Positions 1 to 6,115 of a stretch of DNA of 6,286 nt are shown piece after piece. The stretch is from G039029935 sp039029935 (lineage in GTDB: Bacteria; Chloroflexota; Anaerolineae; Caldilineales; Caldilineaceae), in the NCBI GenBank assembly GCA_039029935.1, contig JBCCFC010000838.1, positions 1 to 6,286 on the forward strand. The letters are read 5' to 3'. Each line of letters opens with the position of its first letter. The first letter of the stretch is position 1. Below the pieces are notes generated by a model. That model had not been told where the DNA came from, searched no databases, and saw only the letters and a list, made by a program, of their open reading frames with translations. Made by a program: the position numbers and the translations under genes.

Positions 1-68
1 TCGAACGTTAAACGCTCGTGGATAGTATGTAAGACCTCTTTATGAGGCAACGTTGGACGAAGCGAGAA

Positions 69-96
69 CGATTAAACACTTTTGAGTGTTTAATCG
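69..96. promoter_or_regulatory. Perfect inverted repeat, candidate operator upstream of the GNAT gene
   Basis: Two perfectly complementary 12-bp arms (69-80 CGATTAAACACT and 85-96 AGTGTTTAATCG) surround a 4-bp centre, TTTG. The repeat covers the putative -35 hexamer at 82-87, the usual position for a repressor site. No T-run follows it, so it does not look like a terminator. A related half-site, GAACGTTAAACGCT, occurs at 3-16 and resembles GAACGATTAAACACT at 66-80. If transcription starts at the ATG, as the -10 box suggests, this sequence is outside the mRNA and acts as DNA. I cannot name the regulator family. Confidence 0.55.
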
Positions 97-109
97 GTAG
101 CAGTATGAT
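82..109 (+). promoter_or_regulatory. Sigma70-like promoter of the GNAT gene, predicted leaderless start
   Basis: A -35-like TTGAGT (82-87, four of six consensus bases) and a -10-like TATGAT (104-109, five of six) are separated by 16 bp. Only six bases lie between the -10 box and the ATG at 116, so a normal initiation distance puts the first transcribed base on the A of the start codon. No Shine-Dalgarno sequence precedes the ATG, which fits leaderless translation. The sequence TATGATA occurs at 104-110 and again at 115-121, the second copy containing the start codon. Confidence 0.5.
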
Positions 110-115
110 AGACCT

Positions 116-613
116 ATGATACAGATTCGACAAACAACCATCAATGATCATGAAATCATCGTCGCTCTCGACCAAGAAGTCTTTGGTTGGTATGGCGCAG
201 AGGAAGACCCAGAGATTATTCATGCGCGGCTTGAAGTCTTTGCCGAGGGATGTGCCATTTTAGAAGCGCAAGATGAGTCTGGCAACCATGCCGTTGTTGG
301 GTATCTGACCACTGAAAAATGGGCGTCTCAACGTGAACCTGTTCTGGATGAGAATCCCTATGAAACGCATGAACCGGCGGGAAGCGTTCTTAATATCACA
401 ACCTTAGCGATTGCACCCAGCAAGCAGAATCGTGGTTTGGGCAAAGTGCTTCTGGATCATGCAATAGAGATTGCCCAGCGAGAAGGATGTACGCACATCA
501 TTTTGGAGACAGCACGCGCACAACGTTTCTATTTACGGCATGGGTTTACGGTTGTGAGTGAACGTCAGCAACGTGGTATTGTGCTGACAGTGATGCTGTT
601 TGAAGTTATATAA
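116..613 (+). CDS. GNAT-family N-acetyltransferase
   Basis: This 165-residue protein is a single GNAT acetyltransferase domain, expected to move an acetyl group from acetyl-CoA to an amine on a small molecule or protein in the cytoplasm. The acetyl-CoA pyrophosphate loop is seen as QNRGLGK at residues 104-110, directly after the core strand LNITTLAIAP (92-101). The C-terminal motif is FYLRHGF (138-144). The length is normal for the family. The N-terminal half carries the variable substrate-binding part and gives no clear substrate. ATG at 116 begins the domain naturally (MIQIRQTTIND) but has no ribosome binding site, and a -10-like box ends six bases before it. The gene stands alone and converges on fadN across an 82-bp gap holding a 48-bp palindrome. 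The fold is secure; the substrate is unknown. Confidence 0.9.
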   Translation: MIQIRQTTINDHEIIVALDQEVFGWYGAEEDPEIIHARLEVFAEGCAILEAQDESGNHAVVGYLTTEKWASQREPVLDENPYETHEPAGSVLNITTLAIAPSKQNRGLGKVLLDHAIEIAQREGCTHIILETARAQRFYLRHGFTVVSERQQRGIVLTVMLFEVI

Positions 614-630
614 AACATTAACATTTCCTA

Positions 631-678
631 GAAGATAGAAGAGGGCATAAGATATATCTTATGCCCTCTTCTATCTTC
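631..678. terminator. Perfect 48-bp palindrome between convergent genes, candidate bidirectional terminator
   Basis: Bases 631-654 are the exact reverse complement of 655-678, with the axis in GATA|TATC and no spacer. It begins 17 bp after the GNAT stop and ends 17 bp before the end of fadN, so it serves both convergent transcripts symmetrically. In RNA it would form a very stable hairpin of about 22 pairs on either strand. No run of T follows either arm, so it is not a textbook intrinsic terminator. It could end transcription with help, protect 3' ends, or be a protein-binding or repeat element. Confidence 0.6.
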
Positions 679-695
679 CGAGAAGTATCCTATGC

Positions 696-3125
696 CTAAT
701 TCCGCAACGGCTTTCCGTTCTGTAGCATATACGAAATCCGGTCCAGCGTCTTCTCTTCACCCAGCAAGCTCAAAATCGCTTCACGCTCAAGGTCCAAGAA
801 ATACTGTTCATCCATCCACGTCGGGTCACTCAACTCACCGCCACAGAGGACATAACCTAGTTTGCGCGCAATCTTGGCGTCGTGTGGGCTGATGTAGTGG
901 CCTTGCCCCATGCCGTAAATCTGCACATAGACATTTGCCAGCATCTGCATACCCGCTGCATAGATATTGCCTGTGGTGACAGGTGGCGTGTAGCCATCGC
1001 TCATCGCGAGCACCTCTTGAGTGGCACGTGCCAGCAGATGCTCGCGGTTAAGAACAATCTTGTCGCTCTTGCCGAGGAAACCCTTTTGCTGTGCCTCGGC
1101 AGCCGAGGTTGAAACCTGGGCCAAGCCAATCGTCTCGAAGACCTGTGTCATGAACGGTGTGGCGTCGGTGTGTCCCTGTTTCATGGGCGGGCTGACGATG
1201 CGGCGCACCAACTCCTTACAGCCACCCCAGCCGGGGACGATGCCCACGCCGACCTCGACCAGCCCCATGTAGGTTTCGGCATGAGCCACGATGCGGTCCG
1301 CATTCATGCAAACCTCTGCACCGCCACCCAACGCGCGTTGGAAGGGTGCAGCAACCACTGGTTTGGGCGCACGACGCAGGGCCATCATGATGTCCTGACC
1401 CTGCTTGACGGCCATCTCAATCTGATCCCACATCTCGTTGCGGGCGGCCATGCCCATCATGAAAAGGTTTGCCCCGACGCTAAAGTTCTCGCCATCATTG
1501 GTGATGACCAAGCCTGTGGCGTTGCCGTGCATCCTCTCGACAGCCATTGCCGCCAGCTTGAAGATATCCTCATCAAAGGCATTCATCTTGCTGTGGAATT
1601 CAAGCAACAATACGCCCTCATCCATCTCAATCAGCGAGGCGGAATCATTCTCCGCTAGCGTGGTGTGGCGGCGTTTGCTGTCGGCAATGTTAACTGCTAG
1701 TGGGTTCTGGTCAACGGCGACATAGCCTTTGGCCGCAGGGCTGTACATCATGCGTGTTGCGCCATCGAACTTGTAGAACGAGTCATGACCACCCGCCAGC
1801 ATCTCCTCGACCCAAGGGGCAACGGCGATGCCATCTGCCTTCATCTGCTCGACCATTGCGCCAACACCCAGCACATCCCATGTCTGGAAAGGCCCCATCT
1901 CCCAGCCAAAGCCCCAGCACATGGCGTTGTCGATGTCTACAATCGTGTCGGCAATCTCTGGCACACGTTTGGCTGCATAGCTCATGGTAAACGAGAGTGT
2001 GTGCCAGACAAACTTGCCTGCGTCATCATCGGCATCAACCAAGGCGCGCAGACGGTCCGGCAGGTCCATGTCGCGCGTCATGCCCACGCTCGGCCAACGT
2101 GGTTTGACGGGGGCAATATACTCGATGCGTCCTTCCTTGGCCGCATCCAAATCCAATGCCCAGAACTCCCTCTTGCCACCATCGCCCTTGACGGTTTTGT
2201 AAAAGCCTTGGCCTGTCTTGTTGCCCAGCAACTTATTGTCCAGCAACAGGGTAAAGACGGAGGAACTAGACTCGGCTCTGAGTAGCTCACGGTCTTCATC
2301 ATCAGGAACCAAGTCATAGAGATTTTGGCCGACCATTGCGCCGATGTCATTCCCGACGACATCACTGAGACGGAATGTACCTGTTTTTGGGCGTCCCAAC
2401 AGTGGCCCGGTCAGACGGTCTACGGCTTCAACGGTGTAGCCATTTGCCATGGCAAATTCCATGACATCGCTCTGCACAATGCTAAACATGCGATTACCGA
2501 TAAAGTTTGGCGTGTCTTTACAGATGACCACGCCTTTCCCCAACACATTTTCACCGAAGGTACGAATCTGCGCAACAACGGCAGGATCAGTGTCCTGAGT
2601 GGGGATCACCTCTAACAGATGTAGATAACGCGGTGGGTTGAAAAAGTGTGTTCCCAGAAAGCGTTTCTTGAAGTCATCACTGCGTCCTTGGCTGATGATG
2701 TTGATGGGGATGCCAGAGGTGTTGGATGAGATGATGGCAGTGTCAGAGGCGGTAGCCTCAATGCGTTCCATCAATGCCTGTTTGGGGCCGGGACGCTCGA
2801 CAATCACCTCGATGATCCAGTCACTCTTACCGATAGCCTCGTCAAAGTCATCTTCCAGATTACCCAGTGAAATCAATGATGACTGTTTTTTGGAGAATAA
2901 GTTAGCAGGTTTGGCCTTGACCATGCGCTCAAAGCCGCCCTGTACAATGCGATTGCGCACCTTTGGGGCCTCCAGCGATAGACCTGCGGCCTCTTCCTCG
3001 GTAGTCAATTCACGCGGCACCATATCAAGCAGCGTGGAGGGGATGCCCGCGTTGGCAAGATGTCCCGCAATGGCTGCCCCCATTGTGCCCGCGCCAATGA
3101 CGGTGACATAATTTATGTTTGGCAT
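696..3125 (-). CDS. fadN: FadN-type 3-hydroxyacyl-CoA dehydrogenase / enoyl-CoA hydratase
   Basis: This 809-residue bifunctional beta-oxidation enzyme hydrates trans-2-enoyl-CoA and then oxidises L-3-hydroxyacyl-CoA with NAD+. The dehydrogenase comes first: the NAD-binding loop GAGTMG at 11-16, SSNTSG at 133-138, catalytic His160 in GTHFFNP, Glu172, and KDTPNFIGNR (203-212). C-terminal dehydrogenase domains follow, the second including GFGWEMGPFQTWD (405-417). The crotonase part spans roughly 495-700. Its oxyanion-hole regions are SVGANL (549-554) and LGGGAE (599-604), and both expected catalytic glutamates are present, Glu604 and Glu624. The dehydrogenase-first order and the C-terminus GKPLRN match Bacillus subtilis FadN as I recall it (about 790 residues), unlike hydratase-first E. 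coli FadB. The reading frame is open 66 codons further upstream, but that part overlaps the permease gene. It begins 29 bp after the permease gene, suggesting co-transcription. Confidence 0.93.
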   Translation of the reverse strand: MPNINYVTVIGAGTMGAAIAGHLANAGIPSTLLDMVPRELTTEEEAAGLSLEAPKVRNRIVQGGFERMVKAKPANLFSKKQSSLISLGNLEDDFDEAIGKSDWIIEVIVERPGPKQALMERIEATASDTAIISSNTSGIPINIISQGRSDDFKKRFLGTHFFNPPRYLHLLEVIPTQDTDPAVVAQIRTFGENVLGKGVVICKDTPNFIGNRMFSIVQSDVMEFAMANGYTVEAVDRLTGPLLGRPKTGTFRLSDVVGNDIGAMVGQNLYDLVPDDEDRELLRAESSSSVFTLLLDNKLLGNKTGQGFYKTVKGDGGKREFWALDLDAAKEGRIEYIAPVKPRWPSVGMTRDMDLPDRLRALVDADDDAGKFVWHTLSFTMSYAAKRVPEIADTIVDIDNAMCWGFGWEMGPFQTWDVLGVGAMVEQMKADGIAVAPWVEEMLAGGHDSFYKFDGATRMMYSPAAKGYVAVDQNPLAVNIADSKRRHTTLAENDSASLIEMDEGVLLLEFHSKMNAFDEDIFKLAAMAVERMHGNATGLVITNDGENFSVGANLFMMGMAARNEMWDQIEMAVKQGQDIMMALRRAPKPVVAAPFQRALGGGAEVCMNADRIVAHAETYMGLVEVGVGIVPGWGGCKELVRRIVSPPMKQGHTDATPFMTQVFETIGLAQVSTSAAEAQQKGFLGKSDKIVLNREHLLARATQEVLAMSDGYTPPVTTGNIYAAGMQMLANVYVQIYGMGQGHYISPHDAKIARKLGYVLCGGELSDPTWMDEQYFLDLEREAILSLLGEEKTLDRISYMLQNGKPLRN

Positions 3126-3138
3126 TGTTTGTTCAATA

Positions 3139-3145
3139 CTCCTTT
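3139..3145 (-). promoter_or_regulatory. Shine-Dalgarno site deciding the fadN start
   Basis: On the reverse strand AAAGGAG lies 13 bases before the ATG at 3125, a somewhat long but usable spacing. It supports starting fadN at MPNINYVTVIGAG, which is also where the NAD-binding fold begins, rather than at the upstream in-frame ATG at 3323. Confidence 0.7.
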
Positions 3146-3154
3146 GTACCCCTA

Positions 3155-3976
3155 CTAAAATATTAAATCGAGTAGCCCAAAGAACTTGGCTATCGAGACT
3201 AAAATCACAGTAATCAATAGACGGCGGACCCAGATGTTGGCGTTGGGGTTTTGGGTGGCAAAGCGTGCTGCCGCCCATGCGCCAATGCTTTGCCCAATCG
3301 CCATGAGTCCACCCAGATACCAATCGACTTGGCCGTTGTAGAGAAAGATGGCGATGGCACTAAAGCTAAAGGCCAGCACAATCAGCAGCTTGATGGCATT
3401 GGCATGGGTCATGCTATAGCCTGCCCCCATGACCAGCGCGGCTAGCAAGAAGACGCCAACACCCGCTTGGATAAAGCCACCATACATGCCGATGATAAAA
3501 AATAATCCCAACGTCAAAAGGCTAGGGCGTCCTGGCTCAACTTCGGACTCCGTGCGCAGCCAGCGTTTGGGGTTGACGAGGATGACCACGAGCATGATGA
3601 CCATGACTGTGCCAATGGCATAGTTCATGGCCTGCTCGTTGAGGTCAACGGCAATCTGTGCGCCAACCAGTGAACCCAGCACGGCGGGCACTGTGAGCCA
3701 CAGACCACCGCTCAAGTTTAGCGCATTGTCAGGTGCATTGTCAGGTGCATTGCCTGCTTGATTTTTAGCCCTGTCGCTCAACCAAAAGGTGGTGATGCCG
3801 ACTATATTTTGCACGATGACACCCACTCTGTTTGTACCGTTGGCTACGGTGGGCGGCAGGCCAAGAAAGACAAGCATGGGCAATGTCACCAGCGAGCCAC
3901 TCCCCGCCAGCGTGTTGATAATCCCTGCGATCATGCCTGCGATGATAGCGAGTGGGTAGACGTACCACGTTTCCAT
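3155..3976 (-). CDS. TauE/SafE-family (DUF81) membrane permease
   Basis: This 273-residue, highly hydrophobic integral membrane protein has about eight membrane segments. It shows the internal duplication of the TauE/SafE family: a first half with AGIINTLAGSGSLVTLP (17-33) and ANGTNRVG (45-52), and a second half opening with GMYGGFIQAGVGVF (163-176). Family members are thought to export sulfite, organosulfonates or other small anions; the substrate here cannot be read from the sequence. GGAG six bases before the ATG (3983-3986) supports the start. A tandem 12-bp DNA repeat encodes APDN-APDN (77-84) in the loop between the second and third segments, where length change is tolerated. fadN starts 29 bp after its stop, so the two are likely one transcript, although the metabolic link is unclear. 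Confidence 0.88.
   Translation of the reverse strand: METWYVYPLAIIAGMIAGIINTLAGSGSLVTLPMLVFLGLPPTVANGTNRVGVIVQNIVGITTFWLSDRAKNQAGNAPDNAPDNALNLSGGLWLTVPAVLGSLVGAQIAVDLNEQAMNYAIGTVMVIMLVVILVNPKRWLRTESEVEPGRPSLLTLGLFFIIGMYGGFIQAGVGVFLLAALVMGAGYSMTHANAIKLLIVLAFSFSAIAIFLYNGQVDWYLGGLMAIGQSIGAWAAARFATQNPNANIWVRRLLITVILVSIAKFFGLLDLIF
3723..3752 (-). repeat. In-frame 12-bp tandem repeat within the permease gene
   Basis: GCATTGTCAGGT (plus-strand reading) occurs twice exactly at 3723-3734 and 3735-3746, followed by a six-base start of a third copy. Read on the coding strand it gives repeated Ala-Pro-Asp-Asn in a predicted extramembrane loop. The 12-bp unit keeps the frame, so gain or loss of copies would only change loop length. 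Confidence 0.85.
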
Positions 3977-3994
3977 TTATCACTCCAGTGAGGA

Positions 3995-4077
3995 GGTAAT
4001 CAGTGGGTCGGTGGGCCAGTAAGTCGGTAATCAGTCACCGAATACCGAATACCGACCTACCGACCCACTGACCTACC
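3995..4077. repeat. Imperfect inverted repeat built of degenerate 7-8-bp units
   Basis: This fills most of the 111-bp gap between the aminotransferase stop and the permease start. The left half is a run of units like TCAGTGGG, TCGGTGGG, CCAGTAAG and TCGGTAA. The right half is the same pattern reversed (ACCGAAT, ACCGAAT, ACCGACC, TACCGACC, CACTGACC, TACC). A perfect core pairs 4001-4012 (CAGTGGGTCGGT) with 4059-4070, and a second pairs 4023-4029 with 4050-4056. Allowing one-base gaps, the two arms of about 40 bp align along most of their length. As RNA it would fold into a long stem ahead of the permease. It may act as an attenuator or processing site, or may be a dispersed repeat with no role here. 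Confidence 0.75.
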
Positions 4078-4087
4078 GGCACTCCAA

Positions 4088-5257
4088 CTACAATTCCGGT
4101 ACAATTCTTGCCATACGCTCGACCAACTTCTCAAGGTCATCCATATGTGTGGCAAAACTAAATCGAATATGGCCTTCACTGGCTTTCCCAAAGGCGATCC
4201 CCGGTGTGCTGGCGATATGCCCTTGTTCGAGCAGGATATTGGCGATTTCCAAGCTGCTCTTGTCTGTGTTGGTGAACTTGGGGAAGAGATAGAATGCCCC
4301 TTCAACTGCTGGACACTCGATGCCTGGAATCTCCTCAAACGCATCAAGCAAGAAGCGGCGGCGTTGGGCATAAGAGGCCGTCATAGCGTGAACTTGCTCC
4401 TGTGGTCCGTTGAGCGCGTCAATGGCCGCTGTCATCGTAAAGCTGGCAGCAGAAGTGATGCTCTGAGTCTGGAATACACGGGCGAGTTTGGCGATGGGTT
4501 TGGGCGCGGCCAACCATGCCAAGCGCCATCCGGTCATGGCATATCCCTTGCTAAAGCCGTTGACAATGATGGTGCGCTCGGCCATACCAGGCTCCACCGC
4601 TGGGCTGTGGTGTTCTGCACCTTCATAGAGAATATGCTCATAAATTTCATCGCTGAGGAGATAGAGATCAAACTCGTTGCAGATGTTGACAATGGCGGCA
4701 ATCTCATCACGTGTCAACACACGCCCTGTGGGGTTGTTGGGGCTGTTGACCATAAGCATCTTGGTCTTATCGCTCACATGCGCCCGCAACAGGTCTTCAC
4801 TGATACGAAAATTGTCATCACTGGGCAGCGAGACTCGCACAGGCACGGCGCGATGTAGTTGCGTCATTGGGCCATATGTCACCCAAGAAGGGTCGAGAAT
4901 CATCACCTCATCCCCTGGATTGATGACTGCGGCCATCGTCGCATAGAGTGCCCACTTACCGCCAGGTGTCACCATAATCTGGTCGGGCGTCATGTGAACA
5001 TTGTTTTCGCGTGCAAGTTTGGCAACAATGGCATCCAGCAATTTGTGATTGCCATAGGAGGTGGGATAGTGGGTATCGCCATTGCGAATGGCCTCAAACG
5101 CAGCCTCGACAATGTGCGGGGCTGTGTCAAAATCTGGCTCACCGCCTGCGAGGTTGACAACATCAATCCCCGCTTCCTTCATCTCGCGCCCCTTCTGCAT
5201 CATGGCCGTTGTAATCGACCCGGGCACGGATTCTACAAGTGTTGATAGTGGTTTCAT
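4088..5257 (-). CDS. Class I PLP-dependent aminotransferase, aspartate aminotransferase-like
   Basis: This 389-residue, fold-type I aminotransferase moves an amino group between an amino acid and a 2-oxo acid using pyridoxal phosphate. Visible landmarks are LAGGEPDF (36-43), GGKWALY (99-105), PSWVTYGP (123-130), NSPNNPTG (171-178), SDEIYEHI (202-209), cofactor lysine Lys237 in GFSKGYAMTGWR, and the carboxylate-binding arginine Arg365 in IRFSFA. The lysine in GGK corresponds to one that favours acidic substrates in Thermus-type (subgroup I-gamma) aspartate aminotransferases, so aspartate/glutamate/prephenate-type substrates are likely. Exact specificity is not proven. I start at the ATG at 5257 (MKPLSTLVESV). 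The alternative ATG at 5287 spans the edge of a MITE-like element and lacks a ribosome binding site. The chosen start has only a weak AGAAAGA upstream. It lies alone between repeat-rich gaps. Confidence 0.9.
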   Translation of the reverse strand: MKPLSTLVESVPGSITTAMMQKGREMKEAGIDVVNLAGGEPDFDTAPHIVEAAFEAIRNGDTHYPTSYGNHKLLDAIVAKLARENNVHMTPDQIMVTPGGKWALYATMAAVINPGDEVMILDPSWVTYGPMTQLHRAVPVRVSLPSDDNFRISEDLLRAHVSDKTKMLMVNSPNNPTGRVLTRDEIAAIVNICNEFDLYLLSDEIYEHILYEGAEHHSPAVEPGMAERTIIVNGFSKGYAMTGWRLAWLAAPKPIAKLARVFQTQSITSAASFTMTAAIDALNGPQEQVHAMTASYAQRRRFLLDAFEEIPGIECPAVEGAFYLFPKFTNTDKSSLEIANILLEQGHIASTPGIAFGKASEGHIRFSFATHMDDLEKLVERMARIVPEL

Positions 5258-5286
5258 GTCAATTGATATCTTTCTGAAAGTAAACA

Positions 5287-5389
5287 TGACTCTGCTGCAA
5301 AAAGGTCAAAATCGCCCAAAAGTCCGACTTCTCACCAGTGGTAGAAATCATTGAATTTTACAGAAGTCGGACTTTTTTCAGCAGAGTCA
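5287..5389. mobile_element. MITE-like element with terminal and nested inverted repeats
   Basis: Terminal arms TGACTCTGCTG (5287-5297) and CAGCAGAGTCA (5379-5389) are perfect inverted repeats of 11 bp. AACA flanks both outer ends (5283-5286 and 5390-5393), as a 4-bp target-site duplication would. Inside, AAAAGTCCGACTTCT (5318-5332) pairs perfectly with 5362-5376. The right end carries the two blocks almost adjacent (2 bp apart), whereas the left has 20 extra bases between them. The loop contains a further weak pairing, GTAGAAAT with ATTTTAC. It is too short to code for a transposase, so it would be non-autonomous. On the plus strand the inner hairpin runs into six T, so it could also terminate transcription. 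It ends about 30 bp before the aminotransferase start. Confidence 0.6.
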
Positions 5390-5413
5390 AACATAGTCAA
5401 ACAGAGTGCCAAT
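5384..5413. repeat. 10-bp-spaced direct repeats beside the MITE-like element
   Basis: GAGTCAAACA (5384-5393), TAGTCAAACA (5394-5403) and the diverged GAGTGCCAAT (5404-5413) follow each other at 10-bp spacing. The first unit consists of the element's outer end plus its AACA flank. This may reflect nested insertion, or a helix-phased binding site that the element landed beside. Confidence 0.4.
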
Positions 5414-5448
5414 CCGTTATCAGTCTGTAGACTAGCACTCTACAATAC

Positions 5449-5473
5449 AAAAATTTTTGGCTATTTGAGCCAA
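5449..5473 (-). terminator. Weak intrinsic terminator candidate after the small hypothetical gene
   Basis: On the reverse strand, 12 bases after the stop of the small gene, TTGGCT and AGCCAA form a 6-bp stem with a 5-base loop. AAA and then five T follow. The stem is short and the T-run is set back by three bases, so this is only a moderate candidate. A further hairpin lies downstream: AGAGTGC (5403-5409) pairs with 5435-5441 and encloses AGTCTGTAGACT. Confidence 0.4.
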
Positions 5474-5485
5474 TGTATCTGGTCA

Positions 5486-5944
5486 TTAAATCGTATCGTC
5501 GGTCTCATCCTCTTCTTCACGGGCAAGTTGGGCATTGCGCACACGCAGCTTGGCGCGTCCTGTTGCGGACATGGTTTTCTCTTTTGGTGGGTTTCTCACA
5601 TCCGAGCTATCATCCATCGACTCCTCGTTTTCCTGCAAGGAAACTTGCATATAAGCGTCCCTTGCCTGACGATTCAACGGACGTCCTTCAACCTCGCACC
5701 ATGCCATAAATTCATCCGCCATAATGTGTACAACGGTTGTTGGCATTCCGCGCTGATAATACATGGCAAGCTGTCTTTCAAACCCCATAAGCCACGCCGC
5801 AAATGACACCCCTAACTCATCAGGATCGACGCAGATTTCCTTCATGCGTGCCCATTCATCCTTTGAGTAAACAGCCAAAGGCGTCTTTTTTTGTTTGGGT
5901 TTCTTTTTACCAGTTTGTTTATGTTTATTGAATCTTTTCATCAT
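5486..5944 (-). CDS. Small uncharacterised charged protein
   Basis: I do not recognise this 152-residue protein. Its first 20 residues are strongly basic (MMKRFNKHKQ, then TGKKKPKQKK). The middle, about 22-104, looks like a compact helical domain with conserved-looking landmarks: YSKDEWARMKE (26-36), VDPDELG (39-45), WLMGFERQLAMYYQRG (51-66) and ADEFMAWCEVEGRPLN (76-91). The tail from about 105 is polar and probably disordered, ending in acidic EEEDETDD. There is no signal peptide or membrane segment. The basic tail could bind nucleic acid, but that is a guess. The frame is open to an ATG at 6091, yet those 49 extra codons have a different composition and include an A9 tract. I prefer the ATG at 5944 or 5941, preceded by a weak GGGA. 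It is followed by a terminator candidate and looks monocistronic. Confidence 0.65.
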   Translation of the reverse strand: MMKRFNKHKQTGKKKPKQKKTPLAVYSKDEWARMKEICVDPDELGVSFAAWLMGFERQLAMYYQRGMPTTVVHIMADEFMAWCEVEGRPLNRQARDAYMQVSLQENEESMDDSSDVRNPPKEKTMSATGRAKLRVRNAQLAREEEDETDDTI

Positions 5945-6090
5945 TTTTCCCGCATAGCAACACAAGTTATCAACCTGTGACACGGAGATAAGCTGACTAC
6001 CGCTGCGGCTATCATCTGCCGTGACGGCTCGCCATGCATCAATATTTTTTTTTATATAAACCAAAATAAACGTAAATGTTGCCGTTGACA

Positions 6091-6115
6091 TTCATTTGCG
6101 TTCATCTGTGGTTGA
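6091..6115. repeat. Short tandem motif resembling a dispersed intergenic repeat
   Basis: TTCATTTGCG (6091-6100) is followed by TTCATCTGTG (6101-6110) and then GTTGA, a 10-bp period with two differences between units. The string GTTCATCTGTGGTT resembles a motif I recall seeing repeatedly between genes in many environmental bacterial genomes. I cannot check copy number here. Confidence 0.4.

Noticed and set aside
8..223. Reverse ORF over the GNAT promoter and start
   Set aside because: It overlaps the GNAT coding start and shows no recognisable protein features.
1170..1658. Forward ORFs opposite fadN
   Set aside because: They are shadows of a clearly conserved reverse gene, with His- and Cys-rich nonsense-like composition.
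3126..3323. N-terminal extension of fadN by 66 residues
   Set aside because: It overlaps the permease coding region, does not resemble the family, and the AAAGGAG at 3139-3145 fits the ATG at 3125.
3995..4077. CRISPR array
   Set aside because: Units are only 7-8 bp, degenerate, without spacers, and reverse orientation midway.
4145..4858. Long forward ORF (237 codons) opposite the aminotransferase
   Set aside because: It is antisense to a gene with every expected catalytic motif, and its translation shows no domain.
5281..5309. Aminotransferase promoter from TTGACC (reverse strand) inside the MITE-like element
   Set aside because: The -35-like hexamer is good, but at 16-18 bp spacing the -10 candidates (such as TGTTTA) match the consensus poorly.
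5945..6091. N-terminal extension of the small hypothetical protein by 49 residues
   Set aside because: No ribosome binding site is present, the composition differs from the rest, an A9 tract lies inside it, and its start coincides with the repeat-like motif.
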